64,000 nucleotides of DNA from Methylocystaceae bacterium (GTDB lineage Bacteria > Pseudomonadota > Alphaproteobacteria > Rhizobiales > Beijerinckiaceae). Under the pieces are notes generated by a model, which searched no databases, was not told the origin of the DNA, and saw only the letters and a program-made list of their open reading frames with translations. The stretch lies in contig WSXZ01000018.1 of the NCBI GenBank assembly GCA_009773555.1, forward strand, positions 1 through 64,000, in the 5' to 3' direction. A program made the position numbers and the translations under genes. Positions 7,972-16,973 of this stretch are shown here, in pieces (the stretch's first letter is position 1; each line of letters opens with the position of its first letter).

Positions 7972-10847
7972 TCCGCCGCGTCAATCGTGCTCGCGATGCG
8001 ACGGCTCTGCTCCGTCAGCTCGCGATACTGATGCTGCCAGTCGGTCGGTCCGTTGGTGGTCGAGATCTGCACCGCCGTGACCTTGTATTCAGGACAATTG
8101 GTGGCCCAGTCCGAATTGTCGGTCGTGACCACATTGGCCTGGGTGTTCGGATGATGGAACGTCGTATAGACGACGCCCGGCGCGACGCGATCCGTGATCT
8201 TGGCGCGCAGCGTCGTCTCGCCGGCGCGGCTCGCCACCTTCACCCAGTCGCCCTCGCGCACGCCGCGATCCTCGGCGTCATGCGGGTGGATCTCGAGGAT
8301 GTCCTCAGGATGCCACTGGCTGTTCTCGGTGCGTCGCGTCTGCGCGCCGACATTGTATTGCGACAGGATGCGGCCGGTGGTGAGCAGCAACGGGAACCGC
8401 GGCCCCACCTTCTCCTCGGTCGGCACATATTCGGTGATGACGAATTTGCCCTTGCCGCGCGCAAAGCCGTTGATGTGCATGATCGGCATGCCCTCAGGCG
8501 AGTCGTCATTGACCGGCCATTGCAGCGAACCGGCCTCGGCGAGATGCTTGAACGACACGCCTGCGAAGGACGGCGTCAGTCGCGCGATCTCGTCCATGAT
8601 CTCGCTGGCGTTGGCGTAGTTCCAATTGAGTCCCAGCTTGTTGGCGAGCAGCTGGGTGACTTCCCAATCCGCGTAGCCGTTCTTGGGCGACATCACCTTG
8701 GTGACGCGCTGGATGCGGCGCTCGGCGTTGGTGAAGGTGCCGTCCTTCTCGAGGAAGGTCGCGCCCGGCAGGAAGACATGCGCATAGTTCGCCGTCTCGA
8801 CCAGGAAGAGATCCTGCACGATGACGATTTCCATATTCGCCAGCGCGCGCGACACGTGGCGCGTGTCGGGGTCGGACTGCAGAATGTCCTCGCCCTGAAC
8901 GTAAAGCCCCTTGAAGGTGCCTTCGATCGCCGCGTCGAACATGTTGGGAATGCGCAGGCCCGGCTCCGGGTCGAGCGAAACGCCCCAATCCTTCTCGAAC
9001 GCCTGACGCGCCGCATCGTTGGAGATGTGGCGATAGCCCGGCAGCTCGTGCGGGAACGAGCCCATGTCGCAGGAGCCCTGCACATTGTTCTGACCGCGCA
9101 GCGGGTTCACGCCGACGCCGCGGCGGCCGAGATTGCCGGTCGCCATAGCGAGATTGGCGATGCCCATGACGGTGGTGGAGCCTTGCGAATGCTCTGTCAC
9201 GCCGAGGCCGTAGTAGATCGCACCATTGCCGCCGGTGGCGTAGAGACGCGCGGCCCCGCGAATGTCGGCGGCCGGCACGCCCAGCACGCTTTCAAGCGCC
9301 TCGGGGCTGTAGCGGTCGTCGGCGACGAAGGCGGCCCAGTCCTGATATTCGTCCCAGTCGCAGCGCGCTTTGACGAAGTCGAGATTGACGAGGTTTTCCT
9401 TCACGATCACATGCGCCAGCGCCGTGACCATCGCGACATTGGTGCCCGGCTTCAGCGGAAGGTGATAGTCGGCCTCGACATGAGGCGAGCGCACGAGGTC
9501 GATGCGGCGCGGATCGATGACGATCAGCTTGGCGCCCTCGCGCAAACGCTTCTTCATGCGCGAACCGAACACCGGATGCGCGTCGGTCGGATTGGCGCCG
9601 ATGACCAAAATGACGTCGGCGTCGTCGACCGAGTCGAAATCCTGCGTGCCGGCGGAAGTGCCGAAGGCCTGCGCCAGTCCGTAACCCGTCGGCGAATGGC
9701 AGACGCGCGCGCAGGTGTCGGTGTTGTTGTTGAGGAAACCTTGTCGCGCGAGCTTCTGAACGAGGTAGCTCTCCTCATTCGTGCAGCGCGACGAGGTGAT
9801 CACGCCGACGGCGTTCTTTCCGTATTTCTCTTGCGCCGCTTTCAGCCGGTCGGCCGCAAAGCCGACCGCTTCGTCCCACGAGACGACGCGCCAGGGCTGG
9901 TCGATCGACTCGCGGATCATCGGATCGAGAATTCGATCGCCGTGATGGGCGTAGCCGTAGGCGAAGCGGCCCTTGACGCAGCTATGGCCATGGTTGGCCT
10001 TGCCGTCCTTCCAGGGAATCATACGGACGACTTCCTCGCCGCGCATCTCCGCCTTGAAGGTGCAACCGACGCCGCAATAGGCGCAGGTGGTGACCTCGGA
10101 ATGCTCCGGCTGACCGACGGCGACCACAGACTTCTCGATCAACGTCGCGGTCGGGCAGGCCTGAACGCAGGCGCCGCAGGACACGCATTCCGACTCCATG
10201 AAAGCTTCGTCCATGCCGGCGGAAACGCGCGATTCGAAACCGCGGCCCGATATCGTCAACGCGAAGGTGCCCTGCACTTCCTCGCAGGCGCGCACGCAGC
10301 GGTTACAGACGATGCATTTAGACGAGTCGAAGGTGAAGTAGGGGTTCGATTCGTCCTTCGGCTTCCAGTCGAAATTCACTTCGCCATTGTTGCGGGCGAA
10401 GACGTGATTGGCGCCGTCATAGCCATAGCGGACGTCGCGCAGGCCCACGGCGCCCGCCATGTCCTGAAGTTCGCAGTCGCCATTGGCTGCGCAGGTCAGA
10501 CAATCGAGCGGATGGTCGGAAATATAAAGCTCCATCACGCCGCGGCGGATCGCGGCGAGGCGCGGGGTCTGCGTCTTGACGGAGATGCCCGGCGCAACCG
10601 GCGTCGTGCAGGAGGCAGGCGTGCCGTTACGGCCCTCGACCTCGATGACGCAGAGGCGGCAGGAGCCGAACGCTTTGATGCTGTCGGTGGCGCAGAGCTT
10701 CGGGATCTCGGTGCCAACCTCCATCGCCGCGCGCATGATCGACGTGCCCTCGGGCACGGTGACGCTCTTCCCGTCAATGGTCAGCGTGACCGATTTTACG
10801 GACAGGGATTCGGGCGTGCCGTAATCGATTTCTTTGATAAGCGTCAT
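7968..10847 (-). CDS. fdsA: NAD-dependent formate dehydrogenase alpha subunit (molybdopterin)
   Basis: The catalytic subunit oxidises formate to CO2. The start at 10847 (MTLIKEIDYG) is preferred over the ORF-track start, whose 39 extra residues are unlike FdsA; this gives 959 aa. Domains: N-terminal 2Fe-2S (CRLCVIEV), ferredoxin-type 4Fe-4S clusters (CIVCNRCVRACEE and CVSCGACVQACPT), a molybdopterin 4Fe-4S (CAYCGVGCTF), the bis-MGD domain with the probable molybdenum-ligand cysteine in TCARVCHSPT, and a C-terminal dinucleotide-binding domain. In methanotrophs this step generates NADH from formate at the end of methane oxidation. Confidence 0.98.
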   Translation of the reverse strand: MTLIKEIDYGTPESLSVKSVTLTIDGKSVTVPEGTSIMRAAMEVGTEIPKLCATDSIKAFGSCRLCVIEVEGRNGTPASCTTPVAPGISVKTQTPRLAAIRRGVMELYISDHPLDCLTCAANGDCELQDMAGAVGLRDVRYGYDGANHVFARNNGEVNFDWKPKDESNPYFTFDSSKCIVCNRCVRACEEVQGTFALTISGRGFESRVSAGMDEAFMESECVSCGACVQACPTATLIEKSVVAVGQPEHSEVTTCAYCGVGCTFKAEMRGEEVVRMIPWKDGKANHGHSCVKGRFAYGYAHHGDRILDPMIRESIDQPWRVVSWDEAVGFAADRLKAAQEKYGKNAVGVITSSRCTNEESYLVQKLARQGFLNNNTDTCARVCHSPTGYGLAQAFGTSAGTQDFDSVDDADVILVIGANPTDAHPVFGSRMKKRLREGAKLIVIDPRRIDLVRSPHVEADYHLPLKPGTNVAMVTALAHVIVKENLVNLDFVKARCDWDEYQDWAAFVADDRYSPEALESVLGVPAADIRGAARLYATGGNGAIYYGLGVTEHSQGSTTVMGIANLAMATGNLGRRGVGVNPLRGQNNVQGSCDMGSFPHELPGYRHISNDAARQAFEKDWGVSLDPEPGLRIPNMFDAAIEGTFKGLYVQGEDILQSDPDTRHVSRALANMEIVIVQDLFLVETANYAHVFLPGATFLEKDGTFTNAERRIQRVTKVMSPKNGYADWEVTQLLANKLGLNWNYANASEIMDEIARLTPSFAGVSFKHLAEAGSLQWPVNDDSPEGMPIMHINGFARGKGKFVITEYVPTEEKVGPRFPLLLTTGRILSQYNVGAQTRRTENSQWHPEDILEIHPHDAEDRGVREGDWVKVASRAGETTLRAKITDRVAPGVVYTTFHHPNTQANVVTTDNSDWATNCPEYKVTAVQISTTNGPTDWQHQYRELTEQSRRIASTIDAAE

Positions 10848-10857
10848 GGCGGCTACC

Positions 10858-12408
10858 TCACTCAGCGGCTTCAAGGGCCGGCCTGCGGAAGTCCTCGGGA
10901 AAATGGCGAAGCGCGCTCTCGACCGGATACGGCGCAAAGCCGCCCAATGCACAGAGCGAGCCAAACTTCATCGTGTGGCAGAGATCCTTCAGGAGCTCGA
11001 TATTCGCATCGACGTCCATGCCGTTGCGAATTTTGTCGATCGTCTCGACGCCGCGCGTCGATCCGAGCCGGCAAGGCGTGCATTTACCGCAACTTTCGAT
11101 GGCGCAGAACTCCATGCCGAAGCGCGCCATCCAGGCCATGTCGACGGTGTCGTCGAAAACGACGAGGCCGCCATGGCCGATGAGACTGTCCTTGGCGGCA
11201 AAGGCTTCATAGTCGATCGGAAGGTCGAAAAGCGACACGGGCACATAGGCGCCGAGCGGGCCGCCGACCTGAACCGCCCGAACCGGACGACCAGAGCGGG
11301 TGCCGCCGCCGATCTCGTTGACGACCACACCGAGCGGAATCCCGAAGTCCGTCTCAAAGAGACCGCCATATTTGACGTTGCCGGCGATCTGCAGCGGCAT
11401 AGTGCCGCGTGAGCGGCCGACGCCGAGATCGGCGTAATGCTTCGCGCCCTTCTCCATGATCATCGGGATCGTGGCCATGGACAGTACATTGTTAATGACC
11501 GTCGGCTTGCCGAAGAGCCCGACATGGGCCGGCAGCGGCGGCTTGGCGCGCACGATGCCGCGCTTGCCCTCGAGAGATTCAAGCAGCGAGGTCTCCTCGC
11601 CGCAAACATAGGCCCCGGCCCCGATGCGCAGTTCGACGTCGAAGTCGAAACCCGAGCCCTTGATGTTCTTGCCGAGCCAGCCTGCCTCAAGCGCCTTCTC
11701 GATCGCCGCCTGAAAGACCTTGGCGACGATGGGATATTCGGAACGCAGATAGATATAGCCCTTGGAGGCGCCGACGGCGTATCCGCAAATGAGCATGCCT
11801 TCGATCAGCGAGAGCGGATCGCCCTCCATGATCATGCGGTCGGCGAAAGTGCCGGAATCGCCCTCGTCGGCGTTGACGACCACATATTTTTGGCCCGGCG
11901 GACAGTCCGCCACCGTCTTCCATTTGATGCCCGTCGGAAAGCCCGCGCCGCCGCGGCCGCGCAGGCCCGACTTGGTGACCTCTTCGACGACGGCCACGGG
12001 CCCGATCTCGAAGGCGCGCTTGAGGCCCTTGAAGCCGTCATGCGCCTCGTATTCGACGACCGACAGCGGATCGATGACGCCGCAACGAACGAAGGTGACG
12101 CGGTTCTGCTTCTTCATCCAGGGATGTTCGTCGACGATCCCGATGTTCAGCAGATGCGCGCCGCCGGCCAGGAACCCCGCGTCAAACAACGACGCGACGT
12201 CCTTGACCTTGGCCGGTCCATAACCGACACGGCCCGCGGGGGTCTCCACCTCGATCAGGGGCTCGAGCCAGAGCATTCCACGCGAGCCGTTTCTCACGAT
12301 CTCGATTGTTTCGCCGCGGGCTGCGGCCTCTTGCGCGACGGCGGCGGCCAGTCTGTCGGCGCCCATCGCGACGGCGGCCATGTCCAGCGGGATGTAAAGC
12401 TTCACCAT
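10858..12408 (-). CDS. fdsB: NAD-dependent formate dehydrogenase beta subunit (NuoF-like)
   Basis: A 516-aa diaphorase subunit carrying FMN and the NAD site. An N-terminal thioredoxin-like domain (about 1-110) is followed by a NuoF-like domain with the FMN-binding GRGGAGFPTGIKWK and the 4Fe-4S motif SCGKCTPCR. It passes electrons from FdsA to NAD+. It overlaps the fdsG stop by one base and ends 11 bp before fdsA. Confidence 0.97.
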   Translation of the reverse strand: MVKLYIPLDMAAVAMGADRLAAAVAQEAAARGETIEIVRNGSRGMLWLEPLIEVETPAGRVGYGPAKVKDVASLFDAGFLAGGAHLLNIGIVDEHPWMKKQNRVTFVRCGVIDPLSVVEYEAHDGFKGLKRAFEIGPVAVVEEVTKSGLRGRGGAGFPTGIKWKTVADCPPGQKYVVVNADEGDSGTFADRMIMEGDPLSLIEGMLICGYAVGASKGYIYLRSEYPIVAKVFQAAIEKALEAGWLGKNIKGSGFDFDVELRIGAGAYVCGEETSLLESLEGKRGIVRAKPPLPAHVGLFGKPTVINNVLSMATIPMIMEKGAKHYADLGVGRSRGTMPLQIAGNVKYGGLFETDFGIPLGVVVNEIGGGTRSGRPVRAVQVGGPLGAYVPVSLFDLPIDYEAFAAKDSLIGHGGLVVFDDTVDMAWMARFGMEFCAIESCGKCTPCRLGSTRGVETIDKIRNGMDVDANIELLKDLCHTMKFGSLCALGGFAPYPVESALRHFPEDFRRPALEAAE

Positions 12409-12881
12409 CAGCCGCGCGCCTCCGCGGCGATTTCGTCAAGTATTTCAGCGTCGACGCGGCCGATCGGCTCGCCGTCGTAAAGCGCTGAAGGGCTGTGGGC
12501 GCACAGTCCCAAACAATACACCGCCTCGACCGAGAGGGCGCCGTCCGGCGTCGTTCCGCCCCAGTCGAGCTTCAACTTGTCGAGAAACGCCCGCGCCTGT
12601 CGCTCCGCGCCCATCGACTGGCAGGATTCGGCCCGGCAGATCTTGAGCGTGTGGCGCCCGTGCGGGGCGCGGTGAAAGTCGTGATAAAAGGTGACGACGC
12701 CATGCATTTCGGCGCGCGAAATATTGAGCGCCTCGGCCATCTCCTTGACGGCGGCGTCGGGCACATAGCCGAATTCTTTTTGAAGCGCGTGCAGAATTGG
12801 CATCGCGGGTCCCTCAAGACCCATATGGGCGGCGATGATCTCCCGCGCGCGCTCGTCGCTATACTGAGCAGCGCCAGACAT
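12408..12881 (-). CDS. fdsG: NAD-dependent formate dehydrogenase gamma subunit (NuoE-like)
   Basis: A NuoE-like 2Fe-2S subunit with four ligand cysteines in CRAESC and CLGLC. The start at 12881 (MSGAAQYSDE, 157 aa) is chosen because AAAGGG lies 5 nt upstream; the ORF-track start at 12911 is less well placed. It is the first gene of fdsGBA-fdhD-fdsD. The 125-bp upstream region holds a LysR-type inverted repeat. Confidence 0.96.
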   Translation of the reverse strand: MSGAAQYSDERAREIIAAHMGLEGPAMPILHALQKEFGYVPDAAVKEMAEALNISRAEMHGVVTFYHDFHRAPHGRHTLKICRAESCQSMGAERQARAFLDKLKLDWGGTTPDGALSVEAVYCLGLCAHSPSALYDGEPIGRVDAEILDEIAAEARG

Positions 12882-12991
12882 TTCTTCCCTTTCAGCCTGG
12901 ACGTTGCGCATATGCGGTCGTCCTATTTAGACTAATTCCGAGAACAGTGCCGGAAATCCAAGGCGCGATCAATAGCGACCATCCGTTGTGC

Positions 12992-13008
12992 GATAGGGCG
13001 ATCCTATC
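12992..13008. promoter_or_regulatory. Candidate LysR-type operator upstream of fdsG
   Basis: The inverted repeat GATAGG-N5-CCTATC contains a T-N11-A core as expected for LysR-family sites. It lies about 110 nt upstream of fdsG and overlaps the stop codon of the LysR gene. Confidence 0.45.
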
Positions 13009-13918
13009 AAGCATCGAGCGTGTGGCTTTCCGCCAGCTTTTTGGCCTCCGAGACCAAGGCGGCGACCAGCGGGATCACCGGTTCGCGCTGCGGCGCCACA
13101 AGGCCGATTTCATGCACAGCCTCCGGTTCAACGATGGGAATCGAGCGCAACGGCGCCGCCACGTTTAGGGTCTTGGCGAGCTTCTCCGGCAACACCGTCG
13201 CCCAGCGGCCGGATCGCACATGGTCGAACAGCAAGATGACATCGTTCGACTCGAGGATGGGCGCGGGCTCGGACCCGCCCTTGCGAATGAGCTGCTCGAC
13301 GATGCGACGATTCTGCATGTCCGGCGTGAGCAGACAGAGATCGATGCGCCCGACGTCAGCCCATGTCACACGGTCGCGGCTCCCGAGCGGATTGCCGGCG
13401 AAGGTCAGCAGCCGGTAGCGTTCGGAGCAGAGCGGCACCGTGCGCACCCGGCCAAGCGGCTCATTGTCGAGATAAGTGATGCCGGCGTCGATCTCAAGAT
13501 TGTCGAGCATGGTCAGCACCTCGCTCGAGGACGCGGAAATCACGGAAAAGCGCACGCCCGGATGCTTCTCGCGATAGGGCGTCGTCAGCGCCGACACGAT
13601 GCCAAGCGCCGTCGGGATGACCGCGATCTTGAGCTGACCGGTAAGACCTTCCTTGAGCGCGCGAACTTCCTGGCGCATGGCGCGCGCGTCGCCGACGATG
13701 CGCTTCGCCCAGTCGAGCACCCGCTCGCCCTCGGCGGTCAGCCCGTGGAAGCGCGAAGAACGGTTGACGAGCAACACGCCGAGCGAATCTTCGAGCTGCT
13801 TGACGCCGGCCGAGAGCGTGGGCTGGGTGACGCCGCAAACCTCCGCCGCACGCGAAAAGCTCTTCTCTTTTGCGACGGCGATCAGGAATTCAAGCTTGTC
13901 GATCACGACCTGGTCCAC
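13007..13918 (-). CDS. LysR-family regulator, probable controller of the fds operon
   Basis: The ORF track extends far upstream, but the conserved protein begins at a GTG at 13918 (VDQVVIDKLEFLIAVAKEKS), giving 303 aa. The helix-turn-helix is at about residues 15-45 (SFSRAAEVCGVTQPTLSAG), followed by a LysR substrate-binding domain. It lies directly upstream of and codirectional with fdsG, the usual place for a formate-dehydrogenase LysR regulator (FdsR-like). The effector is unknown. No ATG is available near the conserved start. Confidence 0.88.
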   Translation of the reverse strand: MDQVVIDKLEFLIAVAKEKSFSRAAEVCGVTQPTLSAGVKQLEDSLGVLLVNRSSRFHGLTAEGERVLDWAKRIVGDARAMRQEVRALKEGLTGQLKIAVIPTALGIVSALTTPYREKHPGVRFSVISASSSEVLTMLDNLEIDAGITYLDNEPLGRVRTVPLCSERYRLLTFAGNPLGSRDRVTWADVGRIDLCLLTPDMQNRRIVEQLIRKGGSEPAPILESNDVILLFDHVRSGRWATVLPEKLAKTLNVAAPLRSIPIVEPEAVHEIGLVAPQREPVIPLVAALVSEAKKLAESHTLDA

Positions 13919-14149
13919 AATCGGGCGCCAAGACACAGCGGCCAGGGCGTCACTGGCGCTTTCGTCAACCCGCACAGCCGGCACATTAGCATATCCGCCC
14001 AGGCCGCGCCGAAATTTCGAAACGAATCCAAATCGCTCGCGCGCCATTAGGCAATTTGCCCGATCCGGGCCTAAGCGCATGATGCGCGTTGGACCTCGTT
14101 TCGATTCCTGCTCTACTGAGCGACGGGTTTTTCGTCGAGGAATACGCCA

Positions 14150-15550
14150 ATGCGGTTGATCGTTCGGCTCGTCTTGCAGCTTGTCGGCATCACGCTCATC
14201 TGCCTTACGCTGACCGCGGGCTGGGTGATGGTCGACGCACACCGCGCAATCGAAACGGAAGCGGCGACGTCCGCCGAGCGCGTGGCGCACCACCTCGAAA
14301 ATCTCTACTGGCAGGCCATCCTCTGGCGGGGCAGCATGCGGCGCGACAAGATTTTGCCCGTTCCCGACTGGGAGTCGCTTTCGACCTTGAAGCTCGTTTC
14401 GCCGGGCGTCTGCATCAGCTATGCGCCGGGCGACGAAGAGCCGCGGACCCTTTGCAGCCAGCTCGAGGGCGTCGGCTCCGCCGCGCCGACATGGTTTGCG
14501 GCGGCCTATGAGCGCATATTCGGCGCACATGCGCCGATCGTTCGGCCCCTGACCGTGCGGCAACCGGAAACCGGCGCAATCCTTGTCAGGGCGGACGCCG
14601 GCGCGGCCATCCGACAGGCCTGGCGGCAGATCTCGATCATCGTCGGCGTTGCGGCCTCGATGGCGATCTGCATGTGCCTCTTGGCGGCCGTCGCCATCGT
14701 CCATGCTCTGGCGCCGACCCGGGCCATCGTCCGCGGGCTGCGCCAGCTGGAGCAAGGGAATTACGCGACCCGGCTAAACTCCATCACGAAAGGGGAGTTC
14801 GGCCTGATCGCGCGCGCGGTCAACGACCTGGCCGAGCGGCTGGCGCGGACGACGGCGGAACGCGCCGCGCTTACGAAGCGGCTGTTCGAAGTCCAGGAGG
14901 AGGAGCGCCGCGCGCTCGCCCGCGACCTTCACGATGAATTCGGCCAGTGCCTGACGGCGACCCTCGCCTTCGCCGGCTCGATCGAGACGGCGGCGGCCCG
15001 GATTGATCCCGGCGTCGCCGAGGATGCCCGTTCGATCGCGCGCGTCGCCAAGCGGATGATGACGACCCTGCGCGACGCGCTTGCCCGGCTGCGCTCGCAA
15101 GACCTCGATGAACTTGGGCTCGAAGCCTGTCTCGTTCAGCTCGCGGCGAGCTGGAACGCCAAAGCGGAACGAAAGGCGCTCATCCACCTGCGGCTCACGG
15201 GCGACCTCGCCGACCTGCCTCAGACGATTTCGACGAGCCTCTATCGGATCGCGCAAGAGTGCCTGACCAACGCCATGCGGCACGGCGACTCGAAAAATGT
15301 CTATCTGCGCGTCGAGCGCGCGGCGGGGGGCGACGGGCTCGTCGCGCTGACGGTCGAGGATGACGGCGGCGGCGACGCCTCCCGCCTCGCCGCAGCCTCC
15401 GGCCACGGCATTCTCGGAATTCGCGAGCGCATCGCGGCTTTTGGCGGAAGTCTGTCGATCAGCGACGCCACAAAAGGCGTGCGCGTCGTCGCGCGCATTC
15501 CGCTTATCGCCTTCGACAACGGTCAGATGAAAGGTCTGGCGCCCGCATGA
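14150..15550 (+). CDS. moxY: MoxY-like sensor histidine kinase
   Basis: A 466-aa membrane kinase: TM1 at about 5-27, a periplasmic LapD/MoxY N-type domain (30-160), TM2 at about 162-185, HAMP (185-240), a HisKA_3 helix with the phospho-accepting histidine in ARDLHDEFGQ (H261), and a HATPase with GHGILGIRER. MoxYX systems regulate methanol dehydrogenase synthesis in methylotrophs. Its stop overlaps the start of the response regulator (ATGA), so the two are translationally coupled. The name is by domain similarity and context; the target genes are not in the window. Confidence 0.8.
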   Translation: MRLIVRLVLQLVGITLICLTLTAGWVMVDAHRAIETEAATSAERVAHHLENLYWQAILWRGSMRRDKILPVPDWESLSTLKLVSPGVCISYAPGDEEPRTLCSQLEGVGSAAPTWFAAAYERIFGAHAPIVRPLTVRQPETGAILVRADAGAAIRQAWRQISIIVGVAASMAICMCLLAAVAIVHALAPTRAIVRGLRQLEQGNYATRLNSITKGEFGLIARAVNDLAERLARTTAERAALTKRLFEVQEEERRALARDLHDEFGQCLTATLAFAGSIETAAARIDPGVAEDARSIARVAKRMMTTLRDALARLRSQDLDELGLEACLVQLAASWNAKAERKALIHLRLTGDLADLPQTISTSLYRIAQECLTNAMRHGDSKNVYLRVERAAGGDGLVALTVEDDGGGDASRLAAASGHGILGIRERIAAFGGSLSISDATKGVRVVARIPLIAFDNGQMKGLAPA

Positions 15551-16851
15551 CCGCAATTCTTCTCGTCGACGACCACCCGATCGTTCGCGAGGGATATCGG
15601 CGGCTCCTGGAGCGCCAGCCGGATTACAGAATCGTCGCCGAAGCCGCCAACGCCGCGGAGGCCTATCAGGCCTATCGGAAGGTTTCGCCTGACATCGTCA
15701 TCATGGATCTTTCTCTTCCCGGCGCGAGCGGCGTCGAAGCGGTCCGCCACATCAAGCAGTGGGACAAGGGCGCGCGCATTCTGATCTTCACCATGCACAG
15801 CGGCGCGGCCTTTGCGCTGAAAGCCTTCGAGGCCGGCGCGTCCGGCTATGTCACCAAAAGCAGCGACGCCGCGGAGCTGCTCCGCGCCGTGGCGATCGTC
15901 GCCAAAGGCGGCCGCGCGCTCAGCGACGACGTCGCGCGAGAGATCGCCGCGGAGCGATTGGGCGAGGGCCGCGCGCTCGTCGACGAGCTTGGCCCCAGAG
16001 AGACGGAGATCTTGCGGCTCGTGGCGTCGGGCCGAACGACCGAGGACATCGCCGGCATCTTAAATCTCAGTCCGAAAACCATTCAGAACTACCATTATCA
16101 GATCAAATCCAAGATCGGCGCGCGCACCGACGCCCATCTCGTCTGGCTCGCCATCGGCGCGGGACTCGTCGGCGACGCGTCGGCGACGCCGAAGCTTCCA
16201 CCGCTTCGCTCAGCTACGCCTTCAATGAGAACAGCGGAGCCTGGCGATGGTCAAGAAGACGCTCACACACATCTTGTTATCGGCGTTCGTCACCATCGCG
16301 ACCGGAGCCGTCGCGACCGGCGCGCGCGCGCAATCTTCACCGCCGCTCAAACTCGCGGTCTTCGACATCGAACTCGACGACTTCACCGCCGGGGGTCCGA
16401 TCGCCGGGGAAAGCCCGGAAGAAACCGCGCGCCTCCAACGAATGACGGCGCTGGCGCGCGAACTCCTGGCTCAATCCGGTCTGTTCGAAATCGTCGACGG
16501 AAGCGCGGCGACGGATCCGAGGGTCAAGGACCATTGGCTGCGAAAGTGCAACGGCTGCGACGCCGACGTCGCGCGCACGCTCGGCGCAGACCTGTCCTTC
16601 GTCTGCTTCTTTCGCAAAGTCAGCGTGATGGAGCAATATCTCGAACTGCGCATTCGCGACGCGCGCACGGGAGAACTGGCGCATATCTCGCAGACGGATC
16701 TTCGCGGAGAAACCGACCAGTCTTGGACCCGTGCGCTGAAGTTCCTGATGAGATATCATCTTGTCGGGCCAGAACTCGCGCGTCGAAATCACCCGCTTCA
16801 GCCGTGACGGCGGCGCGCGTTTACTCTGAGGAGATGGTTAACAGCTTATAA
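15547..16851 (+). CDS. moxX: MoxX-like NarL-family response regulator with unusual read-through C-terminus
   Basis: The receiver domain spans residues 1-120 with phospho-acceptor D54 (VIMDLSLPG). A LuxR-type helix-turn-helix at about 150-205 contains LSPKTIQNYHYQIKSKIG. Such proteins normally end near residue 215, about position 16200. Here the frame stays open to 16851 and adds about 215 Arg-rich residues that are an out-of-frame reading of the next gene. Either the stop was lost through an indel near 16165-16200 or the protein really has this tail. The +1 frame has a TGA at about 16226. Function is assigned to the first 215 residues only. Confidence 0.75.
   Translation: MTAILLVDDHPIVREGYRRLLERQPDYRIVAEAANAAEAYQAYRKVSPDIVIMDLSLPGASGVEAVRHIKQWDKGARILIFTMHSGAAFALKAFEAGASGYVTKSSDAAELLRAVAIVAKGGRALSDDVAREIAAERLGEGRALVDELGPRETEILRLVASGRTTEDIAGILNLSPKTIQNYHYQIKSKIGARTDAHLVWLAIGAGLVGDASATPKLPPLRSATPSMRTAEPGDGQEDAHTHLVIGVRHHRDRSRRDRRARAIFTAAQTRGLRHRTRRLHRRGSDRRGKPGRNRAPPTNDGAGARTPGSIRSVRNRRRKRGDGSEGQGPLAAKVQRLRRRRRAHARRRPVLRLLLSQSQRDGAISRTAHSRRAHGRTGAYLADGSSRRNRPVLDPCAEVPDEISSCRARTRASKSPASAVTAARVYSEEMVNSL
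16247..16807 (+). CDS. Exported DUF3280/DUF2380 family protein of methylotrophs
   Basis: A 186-aa protein with an N-terminal signal peptide (about 1-28, cleavage after GARA) and a secreted domain beginning LKLAVFDIELDD, typical of the DUF2380/DUF3280 family. Such proteins are often encoded near methanol-oxidation or PQQ-enzyme genes. The gene lies entirely inside the over-extended frame of the MoxX-like gene, which is most probably an artefact of that gene. The function is unknown. Confidence 0.75.
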   Translation: MVKKTLTHILLSAFVTIATGAVATGARAQSSPPLKLAVFDIELDDFTAGGPIAGESPEETARLQRMTALARELLAQSGLFEIVDGSAATDPRVKDHWLRKCNGCDADVARTLGADLSFVCFFRKVSVMEQYLELRIRDARTGELAHISQTDLRGETDQSWTRALKFLMRYHLVGPELARRNHPLQP

Positions 16852-16973
16852 CCAACCGCCCCCGAATCGCCCGATTCCACGCCTATTCCGGCTAAGCGCC
16901 TCAGGCGCTATTATATAAGTGGTCGTTTTCAAGCGATCCCGCGCGTTCAGCGCCGGGTAATGGGGCTAGGCGG

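Noticed and set aside
7947-11183. 1078-aa plus-strand ORF opposite fdhD, fdsA and fdsB
   Set aside because: Antisense shadow of high-GC codon use; the minus strand encodes clear Fds proteins with all cofactor motifs.
13919-14149. Possible extra N-terminal domain of the LysR regulator (582-aa ORF)
   Set aside because: The extension is Arg-rich, crosses the divergent promoter region and the moxY start, and is unlike LysR proteins; the conserved start at 13918 fits.
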